NCBI RefSeq assembly: GCF_013423485.1
Contig: NZ_JABFFR010000005.1
Coordinates: 1-64,000, forward strand
DNA: 64,000 nt
DNA from: Azospirillum oleiclasticum
GTDB taxonomy: Bacteria > Pseudomonadota > Alphaproteobacteria > Azospirillales > Azospirillaceae
Reading direction: 5' to 3'
Made by a program: the position numbers and the translations under genes. The number at the start of each line of letters is the position of its first letter. Within the stretch, counting starts at the first letter, position 1. The notes under the pieces are model-generated. The model made no database searches and was not told where the DNA came from. It saw nothing but the letters and a program-made list of their open reading frames with translations. Below, piece after piece: positions 32,250 through 39,988 of this stretch.

Positions 32250-32278
32250 TTGATTCATTGCGTAACCGGTTACATAGT
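32250..32278 (+). promoter_or_regulatory. Promoter with perfect LacI operator between kinase and aldolase genes
   Basis: On the plus strand TTGATT (32250-32255) and CATAGT (32273-32278) flank a 17-base spacer that contains the perfect palindrome GTAACCGGTTAC (32262-32273). On the minus strand TTGCAC (32277-32282) with AATGAA (32254-32259) gives a possible 17-spaced promoter for the kinase. One bound repressor dimer could thus control both divergent genes. Confidence 0.85.
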
Positions 32279-32315
32279 GCAAGCCCGAAATCACGCTGTT
32301 GCGGGGAGAAGCGTT

Positions 32316-33353
32316 ATGGAGATCTCGGCCGGCAAGCTCTGGGCCATGCGCCGGCTCGCGGACGCCGACGGGCGGTTCCGCATGTTGGCGGTGGACCAGC
32401 GGACGCCGCTGCTCAACACCATGGAGCGCCTGAGCGGGCGCCGCCCGAACGACGGCGACCTCGCCGACCTGAAGCGGCGACTGACCCGTGCCCTTGCTCC
32501 GGAGGCGTCGGCGACGCTGCTGGACGCGACCTGGGGCTACACCGCCGGCATCATGGACGTGCCAGCCCACGGCGGCCTGCTGGTGGCGCTGGAGGACCAC
32601 GCCTACACCGAGGACGCCGACGGGGGGCGCCGCGCCGTGGAGATGGAGGGCTGGTCCGCCGCCACCATCAAGCGGCTGGGGGCCGACGGCGTGAAGCTGC
32701 TGATCTACCACCGCCCCGACGCCTCGGCCGCCGTCCGCGCGCACCAGGAATCCTTCGTCGAGCGGGTCGGCCGCGATTGCGTGACGCACGACCTGTGCTT
32801 CCTGCTGGAACTGGTGCAGTACCCGCTGAAGTCCGAACGCGACGGCGGCGTCTACGCCGAGCACAAGGGCAAGCGACCGGAGTTGGTGGTGGAGTCGCTG
32901 AAGACATTCACCGACCCGCGCTTCCACGTGGACATCTTCAAGCTGGAAAGCCCGCTCCCCGCCGCCGCGGTGCCCGATCCCGACAGCGCGGAGTCGGCGG
33001 AATGCCAGCGCTGGTTCGACGCTCTGGGCGAAGCCACCACCAGGCCGTGGGTGCTGCTGAGCGCCGGAGCCGGGACGGACGCCTTCGGCCGCATCCTCGC
33101 CCACGCCTACCGGGCCGGCGCCAGCGGCTTCCTGGCGGGCCGCGCCATCTGGGGCCGCGCCGTGGAGAACTACCCCGACCTCGACGCGGTCGACCGCGCC
33201 CTGGCGGGGGAGGCGACGGAGGCCATGCGCGGGCTGGGCCGCCTGACCGCGACCGCGGCGCGGTCCTGGATGGCGCACCCGGCCTTCGCCGACGGTGTGC
33301 GCATCGCCGGTGCCGACGGCGACTTCGCCCGGCTCTATGCTGCAACTGCGTAA
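32316..33353 (+). CDS. LacD/YihT-like class I aldolase
   Basis: This 345-residue TIM-barrel protein is related to tagatose-1,6-bisphosphate aldolase (LacD) and the sulfofructose-phosphate aldolase YihT/SqiA. It shows the N-terminal MLAVDQRTPL block, GVKLLIYHRPD, and FHVDIFKLESPLP, whose Lys209 corresponds to the Schiff-base lysine. It would cleave a phosphorylated ketose into dihydroxyacetone phosphate and an aldehyde. The ATG follows GGGGAGAAGCGTT. Its TAA stop is part of the operator that precedes the epimerase gene. Which phospho-sugar it uses is not visible. Confidence 0.83.
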   Translation: MEISAGKLWAMRRLADADGRFRMLAVDQRTPLLNTMERLSGRRPNDGDLADLKRRLTRALAPEASATLLDATWGYTAGIMDVPAHGGLLVALEDHAYTEDADGGRRAVEMEGWSAATIKRLGADGVKLLIYHRPDASAAVRAHQESFVERVGRDCVTHDLCFLLELVQYPLKSERDGGVYAEHKGKRPELVVESLKTFTDPRFHVDIFKLESPLPAAAVPDPDSAESAECQRWFDALGEATTRPWVLLSAGAGTDAFGRILAHAYRAGASGFLAGRAIWGRAVENYPDLDAVDRALAGEATEAMRGLGRLTATAARSWMAHPAFADGVRIAGADGDFARLYAATA

Positions 33354-33361
33354 CCGATTTC
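33350..33361. promoter_or_regulatory. LacI-type operator at the aldolase stop codon
   Basis: GTAACCGATTTC overlaps the TAA stop of the aldolase gene and lies 41 bp before the epimerase start. It keeps the flanking TGC of the perfect site (TGCGTAACCG). No good -35/-10 pair surrounds it, so it may act as a roadblock or control a weak internal promoter. Confidence 0.65.
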
Positions 33362-33401
33362 ACGACGCATCCGCAAAGAACGCCGAAGGGAGGGCGCACC
33401 C

Positions 33402-34262
33402 GTGACACCCTGCAAGACCGCCATCCACGCCGCCGTCTGGGGCCCGCGCTGGTGCGGCGCGGACCTCGACCGCACGCTGGAGAGCGCGGCACGCATCGGC
33501 TACGACCATGTGGCGGTACCGCTGCGCCGCTTCGAGGACGTCGATCCGCCGGCGCTCGACCGCGCCTTCCGCGCCCAGGGACTGACTCCGCTCAACACCT
33601 GCGGTCTGTCGCCGGACACCGACGTCGGCAGCGCCGACGCCGATGCCCGCGGGCGCGGCGTGGCGCGTCTGCGCACCGCCGTCGCGATGGCCCGCGACAT
33701 GGGCAGCCCGCAGATCAACGGCGTCCTCTACGGCCCACTCGGCAAGGCCGGCGGACCGCCGCAGCCGGACGCCGTCGCCCGCGCCGCCGAATGCATGGCC
33801 GAGGTGGCGGACTACGCCGCGGCGGCCGGCGTGCGGTTGGCACTGGAGATGGTCAACCGGTACGAGACCAACCTGCTCAACACGGTGGATCAGGCCCTGG
33901 CCTTCCTCGACATGGCCGGTCACAGCAACCTGTGGCTCCATCTCGACACCTACCACATGAGCATCGAGGAGGCGGACCCGATCGGCGCCATCCGCCGCGC
34001 CCTGCCCCGCCTTTCCTACTTCGAGCTGGACCAGGGCAACCGCGGCAATCTGAACGATGGCAGCCTGGATCTGCGCGCCTGGACGGCGCAGCTCTTCGCC
34101 GCCGGCTACACCGGCATCGTCGGCGTCGAGGCGTTCTCCCGCTCCCGCCTGTCGCCCGACCACGCCGACGCGCTCGCCGTCTGGCGCGACACCTACACCG
34201 ATCCCGACCAGCTCGCCGCCACCGGTCTGCGCCTGATCAACGAGGCGGCGGCGGCGGCCTGA
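33402..34262 (+). CDS. Sugar 3-epimerase-like protein (tagatose/psicose 3-epimerase family)
   Basis: This 286-residue TIM-barrel protein resembles D-tagatose/D-psicose 3-epimerases, which invert C3 of ketoses. Metal ligands Glu149 (LALEMVNRYETN), Asp182 (HLDTYHMSIEEAD) and Glu243 (GVEAFSR) are present. The third ligand, usually His in a H-x-x-E-x-N-R stretch, is replaced: the aligned segment reads FELDQGNRG, with Glu208 at the His position. It may bind a different metal or catalyse a related isomerisation. The start is GTG with AAGGGAGGGC upstream. A LacI operator precedes it, and the SDR gene follows after 40 bp. Confidence 0.82.
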   Translation: MTPCKTAIHAAVWGPRWCGADLDRTLESAARIGYDHVAVPLRRFEDVDPPALDRAFRAQGLTPLNTCGLSPDTDVGSADADARGRGVARLRTAVAMARDMGSPQINGVLYGPLGKAGGPPQPDAVARAAECMAEVADYAAAAGVRLALEMVNRYETNLLNTVDQALAFLDMAGHSNLWLHLDTYHMSIEEADPIGAIRRALPRLSYFELDQGNRGNLNDGSLDLRAWTAQLFAAGYTGIVGVEAFSRSRLSPDHADALAVWRDTYTDPDQLAATGLRLINEAAAAA

Positions 34263-34302
34263 CCCCCACCATCCGACGACCGACAATCACGGAACCCCAT
34301 CC

Positions 34303-35079
34303 ATGAGCACCACCACGACAACCACCACCCCGGCCATCACCGAAGACAAGACCAAGGTCGCCATCGTGACCGGCGCCGTCGGTGTTCTCGGCATGGCGAT
34401 CACCAAGGCGCTGGTCGCCGACGGCTACCGCGTCGTTATGATCGACATCGACGAGGCACGTCTGTCCGGCGCGGCGCAGAACTTCGGCGACGCGGTCGAC
34501 ACCATGCGCGTGGACATTTCCGACGCCGCCGCGGTGGCCGAGGCCTGCCAGGAGATCCGCCGCAAGCACGGCACTGTGTCGGTGCTGATCAACAACGCCG
34601 GCATCCTGTCCAACAACAAGGCGGCGGAAACGACACCCGAGGAATGGCGCCGCGTGATGGCGGTGAACCTGGACGGCGCCTTCTACCTGTCGCGCGAGTG
34701 GCTGCCGGAGATGAAGAGCCGGCGCTGGGGCCGCATCGTCAACGTCTGCTCGCTGGGCATCAAGACGGGCGGGCTGACCGCCGGCACCACCTATGTGGCG
34801 TCCAAGGGCGGGCTTGGTGTGCTCACCTTCTCGCTGGCCCGCGAATCGGCGGCGGACGGCGTGACGGTCAACGGCATCGCCCCCGGCTATGTGCTGACCC
34901 CCATGGTGACCGAGCAGTTGACCGAGGAGCAGCGCCAGAAGCTGATAGCCGACATCCCCGTGCGCCGCTTCTGCGGGGCCGACGAGGTGGCGCACGTCGT
35001 GCGCTTCCTGGTGTCCCCCATGTCCGGTTTCATCACGGGCGAGATCATCGACATCAACGGCGGCCTGCACATGGACTGA
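34303..35079 (+). CDS. Short-chain dehydrogenase/reductase (SDR)
   Basis: This 258-residue SDR oxidises or reduces a sugar or polyol with NAD(P). The cofactor site is VAIVTGAVGVLGMAI; Asp in VVMIDIDEARL suggests NAD preference. The NNAG motif is LINNAGIL, and the catalytic Ser-Tyr-Lys set is in CSLGIKTG and YVASKGG. The C-terminal GEIIDINGGLHMD is standard. The N-terminus has seven threonines in a row after MS, probably a disordered leader. In this regulon it is the likely first step from polyol to ketose. Confidence 0.93.
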   Translation: MSTTTTTTTPAITEDKTKVAIVTGAVGVLGMAITKALVADGYRVVMIDIDEARLSGAAQNFGDAVDTMRVDISDAAAVAEACQEIRRKHGTVSVLINNAGILSNNKAAETTPEEWRRVMAVNLDGAFYLSREWLPEMKSRRWGRIVNVCSLGIKTGGLTAGTTYVASKGGLGVLTFSLARESAADGVTVNGIAPGYVLTPMVTEQLTEEQRQKLIADIPVRRFCGADEVAHVVRFLVSPMSGFITGEIIDINGGLHMD

Positions 35080-35174
35080 CGCGCCGCTGTTGAACAGGCT
35101 TCCCGTGTTCCTGTATCGAAGGGAGCACGGGACGGCGCTCGAATGTCCGATCCGGTCGAAGGTCAAACAGCCGC

Positions 35175-36317
35175 ATGGCGGAGCACGCAACGGGCCGTCA
35201 ACCCACGCAGGAGCCGGCAGTACCGGACAGCCCCGCCACGCCCGGCGGTGCCGCGGAACGGACACGCCGCGGCAACGGCTCGGTCGGCATCCGCGACGTG
35301 GCGCGCGCCGCGGGCGTGTCCACCGCCACCGTCTCCCGGGTGCTGAACACGCCGGAGGCCGTCGGCCAGCCGATCCGCGAGAAGGTGCTGGAGGCGGTGC
35401 GCCAGCTCCGCTACGTGCCGCACAGCGCGGCGCGCGCGCTGTCGCTCCAGCGCTCCCACACTCTGGGGATCGTCATCCCGTCCATCGCCAACTCCATCTT
35501 CGCCGCCCAGGTGGAGGCGCTGCAGAAGTGCGCCAGCGAGCACGGCTACAACGTCGTGATCGCGCTGTCGGACTTCAGCATGGACAACGAGTTCCGGCAG
35601 ATGCAGAACCTCGTCGCCAACGGGGCGGAGGGGGTGATGCTGGTCGGCGGCTGGCACCGGCCGGAGCTGTACGACCTGCTGAACGCGCGCGGCGTCGTCT
35701 ATGTGAACACCAGCGTCTACGACCCCGCCTCCCCCCACCCGACCATCGGCTTCGACAACGCCGCCGCCATCGGCCGGGCCACCAACTACCTGCTGGAGCT
35801 GGGGCACACCCGCATCGGCGTGCTGTCCGGCCAGCGGGCGGAGAACGACCGCGCCACCTACCGGCTGAAGGGCATCCAGGACGCGCTGCGCGCCGCCGGG
35901 CTGACGCTGGACGACCAGCTCGTCCAGGAATGCCGCTACGGCATCAGCGACGCGCGCCAGGCCTTCCGCGAGCTGATGTCCCGCCGGCCGGCCCCCACGG
36001 CCATCGTCTGCCACAACGACGTGCTCGCCTTCGGCGCGGTGCTGGAGGCGCAGGACATGGGGCTCCAGGTGCCGGCCGACGTATCCGTGGTCGGCTTCGA
36101 CGATCTGGAATGGGCCTCGCAGATCCGGCCCAGCCTGACCACCGTGCGCGTGCGCTGGGACCAGATGGCGACGCTGGCCGGCGAGCACCTGATCGCCCAG
36201 CTCACCGGGGCGCCCGTCGTGCACGCGACGAAGGTGGACGTGGACCTCGTCGTCCGCGAATCCACCGGCCGCTGCCGCGAGGCCGCGAAACGGCCGGCGC
36301 GGAACGGCCGGAAATAG
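35175..36317 (+). CDS. LacI-family transcriptional repressor of the sugar regulon
   Basis: This 380-residue LacI/GalR-type regulator has a 35-residue hydrophilic leader, then the helix-turn-helix and hinge (IRDVARAAGVSTATVSRVLN, then LRYVPHSAARAL) and a periplasmic-binding-protein-like effector domain (TLGIVIPSIANSIFAAQVEAL through VSVVGFDDLEWASQIRPSL). It is the natural candidate for binding the GTAACCGGTTAC-type sites at four places in this block. No copy of that site lies directly ahead of its own gene, so it may be constitutive. Confidence 0.94.
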   Translation: MAEHATGRQPTQEPAVPDSPATPGGAAERTRRGNGSVGIRDVARAAGVSTATVSRVLNTPEAVGQPIREKVLEAVRQLRYVPHSAARALSLQRSHTLGIVIPSIANSIFAAQVEALQKCASEHGYNVVIALSDFSMDNEFRQMQNLVANGAEGVMLVGGWHRPELYDLLNARGVVYVNTSVYDPASPHPTIGFDNAAAIGRATNYLLELGHTRIGVLSGQRAENDRATYRLKGIQDALRAAGLTLDDQLVQECRYGISDARQAFRELMSRRPAPTAIVCHNDVLAFGAVLEAQDMGLQVPADVSVVGFDDLEWASQIRPSLTTVRVRWDQMATLAGEHLIAQLTGAPVVHATKVDVDLVVRESTGRCREAAKRPARNGRK

Positions 36318-36393
36318 CCGCACACACCCCTTGCGCATCCCGTCCCGCGCCCGATAATCGGTACACGAAACGAACAGTCCACGGGAGGGAAGA

Positions 36394-36870
36394 ATGGCGG
36401 ACCCGCAGGGTGCGCGCGACTGGCGCCATGATGGCGTGAAGGTCATTCCAGGCAGCGAACTCGACAGCAACACACCGCAGACGCCGGGCATGAACCGCGC
36501 CGCGGCCATCAACTTCGCCCGCGCCGGGGCGCAGAAGCTGTGGGCCGGCACCGTCACCATCCACGCCAACGCCAAGACCGGCGCCCACCATCACGGCGCG
36601 CTGGAAAGCGTGATCTATGTCGTGCGCGGCCGGGCCCGCATGCGCTGGGGCGAACGTCTGGAATACACGGCGGAGGCCGGGCCCGGCGACTTCATCTTCG
36701 TGCCGCCCTTTGTTCCGCACCAGGAGATCAACGCCAGCACCAACGAGCCGCTGGAATGCGTGCTGGTGCGAAGCGACCAGGAGGCGGTCGTCGTCAATCT
36801 GGACATCGCCGCGGCCGAGCGTGTGGAGGAGGTCCACTGGACCGACCCGATCCACCGGCACGATCACTGA
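36394..36870 (+). CDS. Cupin-domain protein
   Basis: This 158-residue protein carries one cupin barrel with metal ligands in GAHHHGALESVIYVVRG (His, His, Glu) and FVPPFVPHQE (His). Single-domain cupins of this type can be sugar isomerases, lyases or small-molecule dioxygenases. It follows the LacI gene by 76 bp on the same strand and may belong to the sugar regulon, for example as an isomerase or mutarotase-like step, but that is inference. No operator copy is visible upstream. Confidence 0.8.
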   Translation: MADPQGARDWRHDGVKVIPGSELDSNTPQTPGMNRAAAINFARAGAQKLWAGTVTIHANAKTGAHHHGALESVIYVVRGRARMRWGERLEYTAEAGPGDFIFVPPFVPHQEINASTNEPLECVLVRSDQEAVVVNLDIAAAERVEEVHWTDPIHRHDH

Positions 36871-36982
36871 GGCTCATCCGGCACGACAACGTGACCGGCC
36901 GACCGGCCGACCCGTCGCCTTTTCCGACGTTCAGGGGGATCGCACCTTGCCCCCTGACCGCCGAGAGCCAGTCGCGCCCCGG

Positions 36983-37396
36983 TCAGTCCTTGCCGAACAC
37001 CAGCGTGAACTCGTCGTTCTTCATCCGCTGGTCGAGCGTGACAAGATCGCCGAGCGGGGAGTTGCGGACGGTTTCGACGATGCCGGTGAGGATCGGTCCG
37101 ACCAGGTCGGGGTTGCCGCTGGCGATGGCCGTGTCCAGGCTGCGGAACAGCCCGTTCAGCGCTGTCGCCTGCTGCTGGAAATGACCATCCAGGAACCGGT
37201 TCATCACCTTGCGCTGACTGCGGAGCTTCTCCATGCAGGCGTCGCGCTGGGCCTCGATGCCGGTGCGCTTGGTCTTTTCCTGCTCGTGCACCGTGACCCA
37301 TTCCCGGCAGAGCTCGGAGACCATCTTGAAGGCCTCCACATACTGGGTGGGGTCCTTGGGGATAGGGATCGTCACGCCTTTCGTACCGCTGGCCAT
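36983..37396 (-). CDS. Small helical protein of unknown function (third gene of TerB-like module)
   Basis: This 137-residue protein is hydrophilic and predicted helical, with a charged, possibly coiled-coil middle (EQEKTKRTGIEAQRDACMEKL) and no membrane segment. I do not recognise the family. It begins 15 bp after the glycine-rich membrane protein gene on the same strand, so it is surely cotranscribed with it. A structural partner or immunity-like role can be imagined, but nothing in the sequence shows it. Confidence 0.7.
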   Translation of the reverse strand: MASGTKGVTIPIPKDPTQYVEAFKMVSELCREWVTVHEQEKTKRTGIEAQRDACMEKLRSQRKVMNRFLDGHFQQQATALNGLFRSLDTAIASGNPDLVGPILTGIVETVRNSPLGDLVTLDQRMKNDEFTLVFGKD

Positions 37397-37411
37397 CCTT
37401 CGCGTCCTCTC

Positions 37412-38434
37412 CTATGCACTGCCACCGGAATCGATGTCCGCGAGCACGCGGCTGGTGTCGTTCAGCACGGTCGCGCTGATCGTGGAGGCGGTGCCCAACT
37501 CATCGATCACATCGACCTCGATCAACTGATAAAGCGCGGTCCCCATCACCACAGTCATCCGGTAAAGGCCCTGCTCGTGCACCGCGAGCTCGTTGAACGG
37601 CACCTTTCCCGGTCCCTTGGTGTCCAGCATCACCTCGGTGGTGTTCAGGATGGGCAGAAGGCGCTGCTCCAGCATGCCGATTACGTGCCGCACCTGATCC
37701 GCCCGCGTGCAAAGGGCCTCCAGCGCGGCGATGCCGGTCCTGATCTTCTCCACCGCCACATCGACCTTGGCCGCGTATTCCGTCGCGTCGGTCAGCGACT
37801 TGGCCGCGGCAATTGCGGAGCGGATACCGATCACCGCCAGCACCGGCCCGGCGACCAGTCCGGAGACCGCCATCATGCCGCCGGCGATGCCGGCGCCACC
37901 GGCAGAAACGGCCCCGCCGCCCAGCCATGCCCAGGCAGCATTGGTGGCCACGGCCCCGCTGAGGGAGGTGATCGCCGTTCCGGTGGACGCCGTGCCGAAG
38001 GCCATGGCGAACCCAAAGGCGCCGACCCCCGCCAAGGCGCCGGTGCCGAGCGCGGTTGCACCCGTGCCGAGGAGATCCATCGCGGTGAGCGACGCCCGCT
38101 TCATCTCCTCCACCGTTTCCGGCGTTATGGAGACGCCTCGCACCGCGGCCTCCTTCATCTGGTCCTTGCCGACATGGACGCGGTCAGCCACTGCGACCAC
38201 CCGCTTCAGCGTCCTGGCGCTGACATCGAGCCGTGTCCGGCCCAGCGCAGCCAGATGATCGTTCACCCGGCCACGCGTCGCCTCCAGGCGCTCGGACGCC
38301 TCCTGAATGGCGAGGTCGGCCGCCTCGCCGATGCTCTTGGCCTTCGAAGAATCGAACATGGCCTTGGCGGCTCCGCCGATCCCGACGATGCCCGCGGCGA
38401 TGGCGGGACCGATAAGCAGCAGGGGAAGCGGCAT
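37412..38434 (-). CDS. Glycine-rich (glycine-zipper) membrane protein of unknown function
   Basis: This 340-residue protein starts with a short hydrophobic segment (LPLLLIGPAIAAGIVGIGGAA), has a helical region (~25-110), then a long Gly/Ala-rich hydrophobic stretch (~120-205) containing GTASTGTAITSLSGA, WLGGGAVSAGGAGIAGG and GLVAGPVLAVIGI, and ends with a coiled-coil region. The Gly/Ala pattern resembles pore-forming or glycine-zipper domains of a widespread but uncharacterised bacterial family. It starts 1 bp after the TerB-like stop and is followed by the small helical protein. Role unknown; membrane remodelling, stress or defence are possibilities. Confidence 0.7.
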   Translation of the reverse strand: MPLPLLLIGPAIAAGIVGIGGAAKAMFDSSKAKSIGEAADLAIQEASERLEATRGRVNDHLAALGRTRLDVSARTLKRVVAVADRVHVGKDQMKEAAVRGVSITPETVEEMKRASLTAMDLLGTGATALGTGALAGVGAFGFAMAFGTASTGTAITSLSGAVATNAAWAWLGGGAVSAGGAGIAGGMMAVSGLVAGPVLAVIGIRSAIAAAKSLTDATEYAAKVDVAVEKIRTGIAALEALCTRADQVRHVIGMLEQRLLPILNTTEVMLDTKGPGKVPFNELAVHEQGLYRMTVVMGTALYQLIEVDVIDELGTASTISATVLNDTSRVLADIDSGGSA

Positions 38435-38435
38435 G

Positions 38436-38837
38436 TCACCCCTCCCCCATCATCATGGTGCCCGCCTCATGCACCAGCGCCACCTGCCGCAGCACCCAGT
38501 CACGCTGGCCCAGCGTCTCCGCTTTCGAGAATCCGAAGGCAGCGCCGATGCGGGCAAGCACGGCCTCCTCCTCCGGCGCCATCTCGGCGTCGGCCAACCC
38601 CAGCCCGTTCAGTTCCAGCATGGCGGCCACCCGCGCGCGCCGGCTGTCGAAGGCCGACACCGCCGCCGCCTCGTCCATAACGGGAACCGGCTCATCCGGC
38701 GACAGGCCCATCTCGGCGCGCATAAGGGCGACCATCGCCTCCTCCTGCGGGGCCAAGCGTCGGTCGGCATGGATCACCGCATCGGCAAGCACAAGGAAAG
38801 CTCGCTTTTGATCGTCGTTGAAGGACCCCAGAAACAC
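38436..38837 (-). CDS. TerB-like helical protein
   Basis: This ~133-residue protein is all-helical, with two acidic motifs reminiscent of TerB/DjlA-type domains: ADAVIHADRRLAPQEEAMV and LGLADAEMAPEEEAVLARIGAAFG. TerB domains bind metal or act as scaffolds in tellurite-resistance and phage-defence gene sets. A GTG start is preferred because GGAGG lies six bases before it; the upstream ATG at 38915 has no ribosome binding site. It is the first gene of a three-gene operon. Confidence 0.65.
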   Translation of the reverse strand: MFLGSFNDDQKRAFLVLADAVIHADRRLAPQEEAMVALMRAEMGLSPDEPVPVMDEAAAVSAFDSRRARVAAMLELNGLGLADAEMAPEEEAVLARIGAAFGFSKAETLGQRDWVLRQVALVHEAGTMMMGEG

Positions 38838-39175
38838 CACTCGCCTCCAGTGCTTATCGTCAATGGACCTATGTCGCTGCAGGGCGCCAACGGATGCGCA
38901 CGCCTTTGCATGCACAGGATCATTCCGATGAGCAATTTAGGCGAATCTAATGGCAAACTCAAAACTATAAATTGCATACAGACGTGTTCCAGCGTTCCAC
39001 GTTATGGAAAGTCCTGTGACCATTACCCATATTCGCAGCCCAAGCGAAGGGCTTGAGCGCTGCCGCCACGATTCGAACACAAACGAGAACAACTCTGCCT
39101 GGGTTGCACTGCAACAGAATCAAACGATTGAACACCGAAAGAAGAATATTCCGAGCTGGCTGAGGAGCTGTACGG
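38838..39175. other. Noncoding region upstream of TerB-like module and porin-like gene
   Basis: This 338-bp divergent gap is clearly lower in GC than its surroundings and has no convincing gene. On the minus strand TTGAGT (38957-38962) and TAAATT (38934-38939) with 17-base spacing form a plausible promoter about 97 bp before the TerB-like start. The AT-rich base composition fits foreign or regulatory DNA. Confidence 0.5.
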
Positions 39176-39973
39176 ATGGGACGGTTTCATGCGACATTGA
39201 TCGTGGTTCCACTTGCGATCACATTCGTCGGTCCGGTGCGCGCCGATGATGTTTACGAACGTGAGCAATCCTGGGACTCGCTTCAATCACGTGAAGCGGT
39301 GGACCAACTGGATCGCGGCTACCTGCATGTGGATGGCGGATGGGGCGATCTCGAGGTCGGTCGCACCGACGGGGTGCGACAGCGGCTGGTGCCCACCGGC
39401 GCGTCGACTCTGACGCCGTCGTTGGGGGACGGCAGTGCCAAGCTCGCCTACTACGCCCCGATGGCGCACGGCCTGCGGCTCGGCGTCAGCTATGCGCCAC
39501 TGCCACGCGGCGAAGCGGCGGAGCCCGATCCGCTGAACACCCGCCATATGGTCGAAGCGGCTGTCGGCAAGTTGCTGGACATCGGCGGCGCCCGCGCGCG
39601 GTTCAGCGCCGGGGTCAGCCGGGCCGAGGTGCGATCGGGCTCGTGGCGTGTGCCGAAGCGCTCCTGGATCGTCGGCGCGCAGGTCGCATGGGACGAGTTG
39701 CGCATCGCAGCCGACCTGCGTGAACGGCTGACGGCTGCCGGCGACACCATCCGGAGCTGGAGCAGCGGTGTCGCCCTGTTGGCGGACGCATGGAAGCTGA
39801 AGGTGCAGCTGAACCGTTCCTGGACCGGCGAGGACCCGGCGGTGGACCGCCTGCGCGCCGACGCCTCCTACAGCGTCAGCCAACACTGGCAGATCCGCGC
39901 CGATGCCGGCCGCACCGACGATGGCTGTCGCGCGGACACCATCGTCCGGCTGGCGACGCGCATCGCCTTCTGA
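39176..39973 (+). CDS. Porin-like outer membrane protein
   Basis: This 265-residue protein has a signal peptide (HATLIVVPLAITFVGPVRA, cleavage near residue 23) and a beta-strand-rich body with alternating hydrophobic residues (GYLHVDGGWGDLEVGRTDG, KLAYYAPMAHGLRLGVSYAP, SYSVSQHWQIRADAGRT), ending in RLATRIAF with the terminal Phe typical of outer-membrane barrels. It resembles a shortened Gram-negative porin (normally 330-400 residues). It may be a small barrel or a truncated paralogue. No partner gene is apparent. Confidence 0.68.
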   Translation: MGRFHATLIVVPLAITFVGPVRADDVYEREQSWDSLQSREAVDQLDRGYLHVDGGWGDLEVGRTDGVRQRLVPTGASTLTPSLGDGSAKLAYYAPMAHGLRLGVSYAPLPRGEAAEPDPLNTRHMVEAAVGKLLDIGGARARFSAGVSRAEVRSGSWRVPKRSWIVGAQVAWDELRIAADLRERLTAAGDTIRSWSSGVALLADAWKLKVQLNRSWTGEDPAVDRLRADASYSVSQHWQIRADAGRTDDGCRADTIVRLATRIAF

Positions 39974-39988
39974 CCGCAGGGGCCGCCG

